Assembly (NCBI RefSeq): GCF_902499075.1
Contig: NZ_CABVPP010000008.1
Coordinates: forward strand, 62,001-126,000
Source of the DNA: Burkholderia pseudomultivorans
GTDB taxonomy: Bacteria; Pseudomonadota; Gammaproteobacteria; Burkholderiales; Burkholderiaceae
DNA: 64,000 nt
Reading direction: 5' to 3'
This document shows, piece by piece, positions 34,167 through 41,473 of this stretch (position 1 is the first letter of the stretch; every line of letters starts with the position of its first letter). Position numbers and translations under genes: made by a program. Under the pieces are notes generated by a model, which was given only the letters and a program-made list of their open reading frames with translations, had not been told where the DNA came from and ran no database searches.

Positions 34167-34659
34167 CCCTCTCGAACCGCAGTGTCAAGGAGTAGTGCGC
34201 GTCCGGGAAGGAAACCGTAATCGCGCCTTCTGCCGGAAGGTCAACCGGCAAGCTGGTGAGAGACAGCGCGTCTGTGACCGGAGACATCGAGCGACAGGTA
34301 CCGTGATCCGTCGTTTTGACCGTGCGCACCGCAGTATCTTCGGCTTGAATATCCAGATGGATCGTTCCGCGCGGTGTTCGCTGTGGCTCCAGGATCAGCG
34401 TGCGGCCGATAGCCAGTTGCTTCGATTGGTACGTCGGCTGACTCCCTTCAAGGGTACAGGTGGAGTAGGGGAACCGCTGCTGCATCGTTGCCGCAAACGG
34501 CACGAGCGCACCGGTAGAATCGACGAAGCGATGGCTGCCAACAACAAGGGGTTGCCCATCCTTTGCCCACGTGATGGCGACGATCGGCTGGTCGTCATTG
34601 CTTGCTATCGCGTGCGCAGCGACCAGCAGCGCAGCAATGGTTATGAGCGGTTTTTTCAA
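34156..34659 (-). CDS. exported hypothetical protein
   Basis: A 167-residue protein with a clear signal peptide (1-20, ending AIAS). The body is predicted all-beta, with a cysteine pair (C53 and C101 by approximate count) that could form a disulfide. No family recognised. GAGGATA about ten bases before the ATG is the ribosome-binding site. Predicted periplasmic or secreted. Confidence 0.6.
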   Translation of the reverse strand: MKKPLITIAALLVAAHAIASNDDQPIVAITWAKDGQPLVVGSHRFVDSTGALVPFAATMQQRFPYSTCTLEGSQPTYQSKQLAIGRTLILEPQRTPRGTIHLDIQAEDTAVRTVKTTDHGTCRSMSPVTDALSLTSLPVDLPAEGAITVSFPDAHYSLTLRFERDAQ

Positions 34660-34708
34660 GAGGCTATCCTCGTGTGGTTGCGTTGCGGGATATCTTGGAT
34701 TTGGGGTT

Positions 34709-35065
34709 CTACGGCGCCGTGTTTGCGTCGTTCTCTAGGGTCTTTTCATCTCGAAGGCTCCACGCATCCATTGCTACGCACCCGATGATGAGCGGAATCG
34801 TGCAGATAAAGAGATAGGTGACGAGTGCGATTGGCGCTCGAAGTAGCCAGATGCTTGCGCCTCGCTCATCGCCATGCGCAAAAAAGTAAGCAAAGGAATG
34901 GACGATAGTCCCGATAAATTCCGTCGTGAGATTGCCAGGCGAACCCCGCAATGATGCGAGACCGCTGTACGCAAGCGTGGTGGATGCCGCAATCGTCGAG
35001 ATGCTGATTGCCATAGGCACGCATTGCCGGACAATTGCACCGAAACTTCTGCGAGGTTTATTCAT
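34709..35065 (-). CDS. membrane protein, unknown function
   Basis: A 118-residue protein with hydrophobic segments at about 16-36, 50-65 and 76-101. It starts at the ATG of an ATGA overlap with the bactofilin gene, so it is translationally coupled to it. A longer reading upstream lies over the bactofilin gene and is rejected. Possibly a membrane partner of the bactofilin. Confidence 0.6.
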   Translation of the reverse strand: MNKPRRSFGAIVRQCVPMAISISTIAASTTLAYSGLASLRGSPGNLTTEFIGTIVHSFAYFFAHGDERGASIWLLRAPIALVTYLFICTIPLIIGCVAMDAWSLRDEKTLENDANTAP

Positions 35066-35469
35066 GATGTTTGGAGTGCAGTGATGTTGGTATTGTCGGC
35101 GAGTGGCGCGCCGACCGTTGGTGCTTCGATGACCATCTCTCGCGCAACGCGCTTGAGTTGGCCATTGAGCGAAGCTTTCGGACCGAGCCGAATCGTCCCG
35201 CAATAGAAGACGTTACCGTTAACGCGGCCGTTGATTTCGAGTGTGTCGCGAGCATGTACGTCACCCTCCACTGTGCCGTCAATTCGGACGAGCTCGCCCT
35301 GCACCTGCCCTTTAACGACGCCGCCGGCGCCGATGTGTAGCAGGCCGGCGGTGGAAACGATGTCGCCGTTCGCGATGGCAAAGACGCTCAGGCCGTGGTC
35401 GAGAATCATGGTGCCTTCGACGACCAGACCGGCCGCTAGGATCGTCACGTTGATCGGTTGTGCTTTCAT
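35062..35469 (-). CDS. bactofilin family protein
   Basis: A 135-residue bactofilin. It is a right-handed beta-helix protein with the repeated pattern of hydrophobic/glycine turns (LHIGAGGVVKGQVQGELVRI, VEGDVHARDTLEING, VNGNVFYCGTI) and short disordered ends. Bactofilins polymerise into filaments and position wall or envelope machines. A plasmid-borne copy is unusual. It is coupled to a downstream membrane protein and lies ten bases after a Pro-rich membrane-anchored protein, so a local envelope complex is likely. Confidence 0.85.
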   Translation of the reverse strand: MKAQPINVTILAAGLVVEGTMILDHGLSVFAIANGDIVSTAGLLHIGAGGVVKGQVQGELVRIDGTVEGDVHARDTLEINGRVNGNVFYCGTIRLGPKASLNGQLKRVAREMVIEAPTVGAPLADNTNITALQTS

Positions 35470-35479
35470 GGGAAGCCTT

Positions 35480-36289
35480 TCAGAACAATTGAACATCGCC
35501 AGTTTTGGCAGACGTCGCGGGTTTCGGGGCGTGTTCGGGCTTGACCGGCTCGGAATTCGTTTGCACGGCTTCGGTGTTGCTCGCTTCCTGACGCGGATGC
35601 GCGGGTGCACGGTGGATCCGATGCGATGTGGGTTTCGGCCGTTCAGCCGGCTGCACTGCGGGACGCGTCGCGATGGGCGCTGACGACATTGCGGGCCACG
35701 TCTGCAGCGCGCCCTGGGCGTCGGCGGCTTGTTGCTGGCCGGCGGCTTGGTTCGAAGCCGCGCGCTCGGCTCGAATTGGCGATGCAGCGGCCTTTTCCAG
35801 ATCAGTCGCGGCCGCCGGCGTCGCGGCATTTGCCGGTGCCATCGATGCACTGGAGCCGCCGGTCCGGAGCGCTTGTGTGTCGACTCGTGGCGTGGTCGCC
35901 GGCGGGCGATCGGGCGGTTCGACAAAGTCCGCACTGGTGAGCTGCCGTTGGGGCGAAGATGGCGTCGATGCAGCGGCAGGTGCCGGCGGTGTGGCTGCCG
36001 CTTGTGCGGGTGACTGCTCAATGTGCGCAGCGGCCTGCGGCGGATGGAGGGCGTGCCAGAGCTTCGCCGCGCTGATTCCCGCGAGTCCTGCGCCCGCTGC
36101 GACAGCAAGGACGATGGCTGCCGGCCGGCCGAGTTTTCGACTGGCAGAAGAGAGTCGAGCGGTGACGCGCTCACGCGCCGATTTCTGTCGCTCAGGAGCA
36201 GGCAGCGCCCGGACGTGGCTATTGATGTCGATGACGACCGGTTGCGACGAGTATTGGGCATGTAGTGCCTGGATCTCTCGAATGTCCAC
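35480..36289 (-). CDS. single-span protein with long Pro/Ala-rich periplasmic region
   Basis: A 269-residue protein: cytoplasmic N terminus (1-55), one membrane segment (about 57-80), then almost 190 residues of Pro/Ala/Gln/Ser-rich low complexity ending in a short basic tail. The layout recalls TonB- or VirB10-like N-terminal parts, but there is no C-terminal beta domain. With the bactofilin that follows it may span the periplasm. No family is assigned. Confidence 0.55.
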   Translation of the reverse strand: MDIREIQALHAQYSSQPVVIDINSHVRALPAPERQKSARERVTARLSSASRKLGRPAAIVLAVAAGAGLAGISAAKLWHALHPPQAAAHIEQSPAQAAATPPAPAAASTPSSPQRQLTSADFVEPPDRPPATTPRVDTQALRTGGSSASMAPANAATPAAATDLEKAAASPIRAERAASNQAAGQQQAADAQGALQTWPAMSSAPIATRPAVQPAERPKPTSHRIHRAPAHPRQEASNTEAVQTNSEPVKPEHAPKPATSAKTGDVQLF

Positions 36290-36317
36290 AATGTGCTCCG
36301 TGTTTGATCGGAATGTC

Positions 36318-36345
36318 GCGACAGGCTACGCATATGCGACAGGCT
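36318..36345 (-). promoter_or_regulatory. direct repeat pair GCGACAGGCT, candidate operator
   Basis: Two identical ten-base direct repeats at 36318-36327 and 36336-36345, 18 bases apart (nearly two helix turns), starting 29 bases upstream of the minus-strand start at 36289. A CGCATATGCG palindrome lies between them. Confidence 0.35.
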
Positions 36346-36409
36346 CGAGACGAGCTTATCCGCCGGACGTCAAGGTCAAGATCCGGTCGGGACTTCCTCG
36401 GAATCGACG

Positions 36410-37021
36410 TTATCGGTCGCGAATGGTGCCGTCGCCGTCGTACCGATCGTTGTCCGGGATGCACACGGTTCTGACGTGCAAGATCCGGCCTTCGGCGTTT
36501 TTCAGGATGTTCGCGCGGTCCTGTGGCGTGATCTTCTCAGCAAGCTGCGCCTCCATCGATGCCGTAAATAGGCGGTCGTACTGGGTCAAGCAGCGGACCA
36601 GCAGGCCGGCAAGCGGGCGCGTCACCTTGAGCTCGATCTGTTCGGACGGGAACGTCAGGGCGCGTGCGTTGTGTCGTTCGACCCAGGCCGTGGCTTTGCG
36701 CATCCAGTCCGCGGCATCTCTCAACGCGATCTCGAGTGCACGGACTTTGCCGCCGCGGGCGACCGAGATCTTGGCTGCGCAGAAGTTGTAGTCGCTTCGG
36801 ATGAACGTGCGGGCAAAGACGGAGCTGTAGTGCAGAATCGTGACGGCGTCGGAGTCCGGCACGATCTTGTCGATACGGCTATCGCTCGTCAGGCGCTGGA
36901 TCGGCTTCAATCCGGTCGATGTGGCGAGGCGCACGGCCGGATCGGCCGCGGGTGTAGCGTTTTGCGCGGGCGTGTCAGATTGCCCGCGCCCTTCGTGCGG
37001 TGGTTCGAGAACGGCAGACAT
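36410..37021 (-). CDS. hypothetical protein, weakly DUF1845/PFL_4669-like
   Basis: A 203-residue protein. The first 50 residues are disordered and the rest helical, with DAADWMRKATAWVERHN, then a strand pair (FPSEQIELKVTRPLAG) and CLTQYDRLFTASM. That order resembles DUF1845/PFL_4669 integrative-element proteins. The resemblance is by eye and weak. It is the first gene of the minus-strand run and is divergent from the copy F leader. Confidence 0.4.
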   Translation of the reverse strand: MSAVLEPPHEGRGQSDTPAQNATPAADPAVRLATSTGLKPIQRLTSDSRIDKIVPDSDAVTILHYSSVFARTFIRSDYNFCAAKISVARGGKVRALEIALRDAADWMRKATAWVERHNARALTFPSEQIELKVTRPLAGLLVRCLTQYDRLFTASMEAQLAEKITPQDRANILKNAEGRILHVRTVCIPDNDRYDGDGTIRDR

Positions 37022-37104
37022 GATTTTTTCGGGTGGTCTCTCTCATCGATGATTCTGAGCGAGGCACCCGATGTGCGTGCCGGCAAAAGCGTGGCTGTTT
37101 TTGT

Positions 37105-37118
37105 GAGCTTTTCGGGGA
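37105..37118 (+). promoter_or_regulatory. GAGC(T/A)TTTCGGGGAT motif, second copy
   Basis: GAGCTTTTCGGGGA, the same as at 19935 apart from one base. It precedes the copy F leader by about 40 bases. A shorter form, GAGCTTTTCG, is at 4014. It may be part of a shared promoter or operator. Confidence 0.3.
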
Positions 37119-37157
37119 TTCGCGATCGGGATATTCGCGATACTGACTCTACTTCTC

Positions 37158-37268
37158 GCGTCCCTGACGCATCGACCTTGACTTCGCTGGCCGAAGTCCA
37201 TTTTTTGTACAAGCCGTGCCAATGGGCATGCTCCGACTGGTTGACAACCAGTGTGGAATTCCTTTCTG
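37158..37268 (+). promoter_or_regulatory. structured leader, ATCGA-hairpin family, copy F
   Basis: Hairpin 1 is GCGTC-cct-GACGC (37158-37170), then ATCGA. Hairpin 2 is GACTTCG/CGAAGTC (37180-37198). CTGGTT/AACCAG (37237-37251) follows, then the palindrome GGAATTCC at 37255-37262, which holds the GGAA ribosome-binding site before the ATG at 37269. Confidence 0.55.
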
Positions 37269-37403
37269 ATGAGCGCCTCGCCCGCGCTCCCCATTTCAGT
37301 CATAAAACTCGTTGCTGGCCGCATTCATTTGCGCCGCGACGTCGTTCGAGCCCGGACAACGGGTGTCTCTCTCCAGGCCTCTGTCTGGGTAGAACGACTG
37401 TAG
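37269..37403 (+). CDS. small hypothetical protein (44 residues)
   Basis: A 44-residue basic product beginning MSASPALPISVIKLVAGRI. It is supported mainly by its position: the ATG is 94 bases after the ATCGA motif, as for the other leader copies, and GGAA is seven bases before the ATG. No family recognised. Confidence 0.45.
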   Translation: MSASPALPISVIKLVAGRIHLRRDVVRARTTGVSLQASVWVERL

Positions 37404-37455
37404 TCGACTGAGCCGTGAACCTGCGTCGGAATGGCACTTCCGAAAATGGGCTGTA

Positions 37456-37612
37456 GCGCAGCGTGACCATGCTGCGCGAGGACGACCTAACGTCCTCTAT
37501 ATGAGCCGAGTGGCTCCCTGAGCACCACGTCCCCGGAAGGGACGTGGTGCTTGGGTCATTTCACCGAATCCACGAAGCGCGTTCCTCTGCCGAGGAACGC
37601 GCTTTTTTTTCG
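37456..37612 (+). ncRNA. cluster of five hairpins ending in a terminator (possible structured RNA)
   Basis: Successive stems: GCGCAGC/GCTGCGC (37456-37477), GAGGACG/CGTCCTC (37478-37497), GAGCC/GGCTC (37503-37516), a 12-pair stem at 37522-37533 with 37539-37550, and an 11-pair stem GCGCGTTCCTC/GAGGAACGCGC (37577-37602) followed by eight or more T. The last is a strong intrinsic terminator. Five near-perfect stems in 150 bases exceed what a simple gene gap needs. The terminator is certain, but a separate small RNA is inference. Confidence 0.45.
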
Positions 37613-37636
37613 TCCTTTTTCTCCCCGGAGGTACAT

Positions 37637-37903
37637 GTGCTTCCCAATCGTCTCAATTCCCGGATTGCCGACGTGATCTGTCAAACGATCGCCGAGGAAA
37701 GGTCTGCCGCCGACACCACGTCACCCGCTTGGCGGGAGCGTTGCGAAGTGGCGCAGGTCGCGATGTTCACCGACTCGGACCGCCGGATTTTTCTTTCCAG
37801 TATCGCCCACCGCCGCGGAGAGGCGGCTGCCAACGCGCTCGAGCAATCGGCGGATGCGTTGCGCACCCAAGCGATCTTCAAACTTGCGAGGAAACCTTCA
37901 TGA
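37637..37903 (+). CDS. small conserved-looking protein (DUF7696-like)
   Basis: An 88-residue helical protein starting at GTG 37637, five bases after GGAGG (37627-37631). The overlapping ATG at 37635 gives only a 13-codon frame. The core WRERCEVAQVAMFTDSDRRI and RRGEAAANALEQ resembles a small family seen on phages and plasmids of Betaproteobacteria. Function is unknown. Its stop overlaps the next start by ATGA. Confidence 0.6.
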   Translation: MLPNRLNSRIADVICQTIAEERSAADTTSPAWRERCEVAQVAMFTDSDRRIFLSSIAHRRGEAAANALEQSADALRTQAIFKLARKPS

Positions 37904-39174
37904 ATGCAGTTGTCAGTTTGGTCGGCGCTCCGGTGCGCAGCGTCGTCGAAGAGCGGGCGATGCGCCCGCCCGTGATCGGGAAGATTCGGCCCGGCATCAA
38001 AGTCCTGACGGCAGCCGCCCGGGCCAATCAGGACGCGGTCGCGATGTACGATGCGATGGTGGCCGCCGGCGACTCGTTCGAGACGATCGGTAAGGCGATC
38101 GAATCCCGTTGCCGGCTCCGGAATGCGCTGGCGCCGCGCAACACCGACTACTTCACCTGCCGACGCTCGGATTTCAACAACCCGGATGTCGCTGACGAAA
38201 TCCTTCGCCTCTACGGCGAGGATCGGGGGCAGGGTCTCAGGCTATACCGATTCCCGGTGTTGTTCGCATTCAACGACTGGATGCAGAACATCCCCAACGA
38301 GATGGCTGCGTGGGGCACCAGCGGTCGCAAGTACTTCTCGGAGTATGGGCGCGATGGCCTCCGATACTGCAAGACGTACGCGAAGGTCGAGCGCGATCCG
38401 CGCGCACAGCGCGCATTTCGGCACTTCGGCGGTCGAGACGTGATTTTCCGCCAGGATGACGCGATCCCTGATGGAATCTGCAACCCGGAGCAATGCCCGC
38501 AATATCAAGGCCGCCAGTGCAATCTCGGCGCGCACTTCGTCTTCGCGATTCCCGATATCAAGGGCTTGGGCTTGATCGAATTGCCGACCAACTCGATCTA
38601 CGTCCTGCAGAAGGCGTACGCGGCGATGAAGACGGTTCAGCTGGCCCGCGGCAAGCTGACCGGCACCCGATTTTGGATCTCGAAGCGCGAGTTCGATATC
38701 ACGCGGATCAACGAGCAGGGCGAACCGGTCCGGCAGCCGCAGATGCTGACCGTCCTCGACGCGGACATCGACATCGGCGCACTGCTCGACGGCGCTGAGG
38801 ACACGCGGTTGGCGGTTGAGGAGTCGGAAACTGCTACGCAAAGCGACCTTGGCGGCACGGTGATTCAGCTTCACCCTGCAGAAGGCGAAAGCACTGCCGG
38901 GCACGTTGATCAGGTCGAGACCGCTGACGGCCCGGCCGAGTCGATGGAAGAAAAGCGCCACCGCATGCAGGATCTGCTGCAGCGTCTTCGCTTCGGTGAA
39001 GAAGAGCAGCGAAAGGCGTTTCGCATCTACGGTCACTTTCGATTCGGACGCGGCTGGACAGAGCGGCCTGCCGACGTCGACAAGATGATCGCGCGACTGA
39101 CGACGGCGCTAGACGATCCGGCCGCACTTCAAGCCGAAATTGGCGCTGCGGTCGAATCTTTCCACAACGCATAG
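37900..39174 (+). CDS. putative metal-binding protein (recombination directionality factor-like)
   Basis: A 424-residue protein. The core has a cysteine cluster C-x4-C-x6-C (CNPEQCPQYQGRQC), a likely zinc site, followed by FVFAIPDIKGLGLIELPTNS and a helix-strand pattern (YAAMKTVQLARGKLTGTRF). The arrangement recalls Gp3-like recombination directionality factor families and a protein often labelled as a metal-binding hydrolase on PRTRC-type plasmids. The C-terminal 80 residues form a separate helical domain. It is coupled to the gene before it (ATGA). Confidence 0.5.
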   Translation: MNAVVSLVGAPVRSVVEERAMRPPVIGKIRPGIKVLTAAARANQDAVAMYDAMVAAGDSFETIGKAIESRCRLRNALAPRNTDYFTCRRSDFNNPDVADEILRLYGEDRGQGLRLYRFPVLFAFNDWMQNIPNEMAAWGTSGRKYFSEYGRDGLRYCKTYAKVERDPRAQRAFRHFGGRDVIFRQDDAIPDGICNPEQCPQYQGRQCNLGAHFVFAIPDIKGLGLIELPTNSIYVLQKAYAAMKTVQLARGKLTGTRFWISKREFDITRINEQGEPVRQPQMLTVLDADIDIGALLDGAEDTRLAVEESETATQSDLGGTVIQLHPAEGESTAGHVDQVETADGPAESMEEKRHRMQDLLQRLRFGEEEQRKAFRIYGHFRFGRGWTERPADVDKMIARLTTALDDPAALQAEIGAAVESFHNA

Positions 39175-39187
39175 ATGACACCCCTTT

Positions 39188-39209
39188 CACCGGCCCCTCG
39201 GGGCCGGTG
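39188..39209 (+). terminator. hairpin after the metal-binding protein gene
   Basis: Ten-pair stem CACCGGCCCC/GGGGCCGGTG with a two-base loop, but only a weak T tail (TCCTTATT). Confidence 0.5.
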
Positions 39210-39274
39210 TCCTTATTCTACGTCGCGATCCTGAGAGTCCTTCAGCAAACCGATTTGCTCAAGTGCTTTCGACC

Positions 39275-39342
39275 GCGTGTCCCACGCATCGAAATCGTCC
39301 GCGCGAGCGGCCATCTCTTGATCCATTCCCTCGGAGGAACCT
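39275..39342 (+). promoter_or_regulatory. structured leader, ATCGA-hairpin family, copy G
   Basis: Hairpin 1 is GCGTG-tcc-CACGC (39275-39287), a compensated variant (T-A to G-C change in the stem), then ATCGA. Hairpin 2 is CCGC/GCGG (39299-39310). This copy is shorter: TTCC (39326-39329) can pair with GGAA (39336-39339) over the GGAGG ribosome-binding site. Confidence 0.5.
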
Positions 39343-39831
39343 ATGCGCCGGATCGGCAACATCACGGCGTTTTTCGGCGCCGCTGACGTATTCAGCAATT
39401 GGCATCCAAGCAGCTTCACGTATCACGAAGCGACGTTCAACTGTGTCGAGCAGTTCATGATGTACGCGAAGGCGATGCTTTTCGACGATCACGCGACTGC
39501 CGCAGCGATTCTCGCCTCTGCATCACCTCGGGAGCAGAAGCGCCTCGGTCGTTCGGTGTGCGGATTCGACGAAGTCCGTTGGGTGCAGGTCCGCGAATCC
39601 ATCATGTTTGTCGGCTGCCGTGAGAAGTTTCGACGGAACGAAGCCTTCGCAAACGCGCTGCTAACGACCGGGACTTCGATTCTGGTCGAGGCGAGCCCGT
39701 ATGACCGGATCTGGGGCATCGGGCTCGGCGAACACGATCCGCGCATTGGGGATCCGTCGGCCTGGCGGGGGCTAAACCTGCTCGGCAAGGCGCTCATGCG
39801 CGTCCGCGACGTGCTGTCTCAGTCGTCGTAA
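39343..39831 (+). CDS. NADAR family protein (YbiA-like)
   Basis: A 162-residue NADAR/YbiA (DUF1768) protein. Signatures are FSNWHPSSFTY (N-terminal), CVEQFMMYAKAMLFDD, and WGIGLGEHDP with NLLGKALMRVRD at the end. NADAR proteins hydrolyse N-glycosidic bonds in ADP-ribose or riboflavin-pathway compounds. Some remove ADP-ribose from guanine in DNA as DarT antitoxins. No DarT is seen here, so the substrate is open. Neighbouring genes are DNA-repair-like. Confidence 0.85.
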   Translation: MRRIGNITAFFGAADVFSNWHPSSFTYHEATFNCVEQFMMYAKAMLFDDHATAAAILASASPREQKRLGRSVCGFDEVRWVQVRESIMFVGCREKFRRNEAFANALLTTGTSILVEASPYDRIWGIGLGEHDPRIGDPSAWRGLNLLGKALMRVRDVLSQSS

Positions 39832-39910
39832 TTTCCCTTCGTGCGCTGGATGCCGGCGCGACCTATCTCTGGCTGCCCTTGGGCGGCCATTTCTTTTTCT
39901 GGAGGCGTCG

Positions 39911-41281
39911 ATGAAGATCGCGCACTTTTCTGACCTGCATTATTCGCCGGGAAACCTCGACGAGGTCGACCGGTGTTTCTCGCATGCGGTGGGTGACGCC
40001 ATCGTGCGCGAGGCTGTTGTGGCGGTGATTAGCGGTGACTCGACAGACCACCATCTCGATGCCCACGCCCCGGCGCTGAACGCGCTGGCCAGACAGGTGC
40101 ACCGACTCGCGCAAGCGATGCCAGTGCTTATGCTGCAGGGTACGTTCTCGCACGAGCCGCCGGGGACCCTGGACAACTTCGCGCTGATGGGCGCGCGGTA
40201 TCCAGTGGCCATAGCGGATCGGATCTGTCAGGTCGCACTCTACGACGGAAACTTCTGGTTTTCGCGCGGTGCGGTTTTCGATGAAGACGAGATCCGGCAT
40301 CACATGGAATGCGAGCCCGAGGTGGTCTTCACCTGCCTGCCGACGATGAACAAAGCCGATCTGGCGCTGCGCGTGGGCGCACTGGTAGCTTCTACGGAGC
40401 TGCCAGATACGCTCGCGGAATTCTTGGCGGCTGCCGGCCGGACAAATGCGAAATTCCGCGCGGCGGGCGTCCCGACGGTTGGTGTATCGCACGGGACAGT
40501 CAACGGGTGTGAGACTGAGCACGGCGTCACGATGGCTGGGTTCGATCACGAATTCAGTCTCGGCGGGCTGTTTGCTGCGGAATGCTCGGCGTTCATGCTC
40601 GGCCACATCCACAAGTTCCAGACATGGGAGCGCGAGGGGCGCGTCGTGGGATATCCGGGATCGATCGGACGTTTCCATTACGGCGAGCTTGGCGACAAAG
40701 GCTACCTGTCGTGGGAGGTCTCCGCGTCGGATGCGCGGGCCGTCCTGATCCCGACACCATCGCGCGAGATGGTTTCTGTTGCGTTCGACGGGCCGCCCGA
40801 CACGTCCGAGCTGCAAGCACTCGCGGCGGCGTCGGCCGGGAAGTTCGTGCGCATTCGCTGGCAGATCGACGAAGAGCATAAGCAGCTCGTCGATCGGAAG
40901 GCTATCGAAGCGATGTTCTCGACGGCGGCGGCCGTGAAGCTCGAGCCGCGCGTACTTCCGGTGATTCGCAGCCGCGCATCAGGGATCAGCACTGCACCGA
41001 CGGCTGAAGCGAAGTTGACTCGTTGGTGTGAGCTGACCGATGTCGACGCTGAGCCGCTGGTTGATCGGCTGCAAATGCTCGAGACCGGCGACCCGGATGC
41101 GATCGCCGATTCGATTTTGGCGCGGTTAGCCGACGGCAGCGCGCCGGCAGGCGAAGATCCGTGCCCGTCGGCCGCTGCATCGGTTCTACCGTACGCCGCA
41201 ACTGCGGCCACGGCAGTGTCCGATGCACCGAGAGCTGCCGATGAGCCGTCGTGGCTCACCGATGACCTGTTTGCGGGCTAG
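39911..41281 (+). CDS. SbcD/Mre11-like metallophosphoesterase
   Basis: A 456-residue calcineurin-like phosphoesterase. Motifs: FSDLHYSP (6-13), ISGDSTDHH, GTFSHEP in place of GNHD, GVSHG, and LGHIHKFQ. The order and C-terminal extension match SbcD/Mre11-type nucleases, and an SbcC/Rad50-like gene follows one gene later. It likely cuts DNA ends or hairpins. The GNHD variant may change activity. Last 60 residues are disordered. TCTGGAGGCG gives the ribosome-binding site. Confidence 0.8.
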   Translation: MKIAHFSDLHYSPGNLDEVDRCFSHAVGDAIVREAVVAVISGDSTDHHLDAHAPALNALARQVHRLAQAMPVLMLQGTFSHEPPGTLDNFALMGARYPVAIADRICQVALYDGNFWFSRGAVFDEDEIRHHMECEPEVVFTCLPTMNKADLALRVGALVASTELPDTLAEFLAAAGRTNAKFRAAGVPTVGVSHGTVNGCETEHGVTMAGFDHEFSLGGLFAAECSAFMLGHIHKFQTWEREGRVVGYPGSIGRFHYGELGDKGYLSWEVSASDARAVLIPTPSREMVSVAFDGPPDTSELQALAAASAGKFVRIRWQIDEEHKQLVDRKAIEAMFSTAAAVKLEPRVLPVIRSRASGISTAPTAEAKLTRWCELTDVDAEPLVDRLQMLETGDPDAIADSILARLADGSAPAGEDPCPSAAASVLPYAATAATAVSDAPRAADEPSWLTDDLFAG

Positions 41282-41311
41282 TCCCGCCGACCGACGGTTT
41301 TCCGTCCAATT

Positions 41312-41350
41312 CGAACACAAGCCGTGTTCCGATAGCCCGCGCGGCTATCG
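41312..41350 (+). terminator. paired hairpins after the SbcD-like gene
   Basis: GAACAC/GTGTTC (41312-41328) followed by an eight-pair CGATAGCC/GGCTATCG stem (41330-41350). There is no T run, so termination is uncertain. Confidence 0.4.
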
Positions 41351-41366
41351 AAACGAGGTTCACCCC

Positions 41367-41473
41367 GCGCCTGTCGGCGCATCGAACGCAGCATCGCTGC
41401 ATCCATTTTCTTTCTACCCTGACGGGGCGTGTTCCCGGCATGGGCTCACTCCGTCTCAAACTGGAGTGTGCTC
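41367..41473 (+). promoter_or_regulatory. structured leader, ATCGA-hairpin family, copy H
   Basis: Hairpin 1 is GCGCC-tgtc-GGCGC (41367-41380), again with compensatory changes, then ATCGA. Hairpin 2 is GCAGC/GCTGC (41388-41400). After a T/C-rich stretch, the last stem CACTCC/GGAGTG (41447-41452 with 41463-41468) contains the GGAG ribosome-binding site for the ATG at 41474. Confidence 0.6.

Noticed and set aside
35470-36333. Extension of the bactofilin frame to 423 residues
   Set aside because: The extra part is a shadow of the Pro-rich protein on the same strand in another frame, full of Arg/Pro/Ser. The bactofilin domain starts at the ATG 35469.
37451-37520. tRNA-like sequence (GTAGCGCAGC... 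with successive stems)
   Set aside because: The D-arm-like start is followed by a stem with a six-base loop rather than a seven-base anticodon loop, and there is no T-loop TTCGANNC. It is treated as a hairpin cluster.
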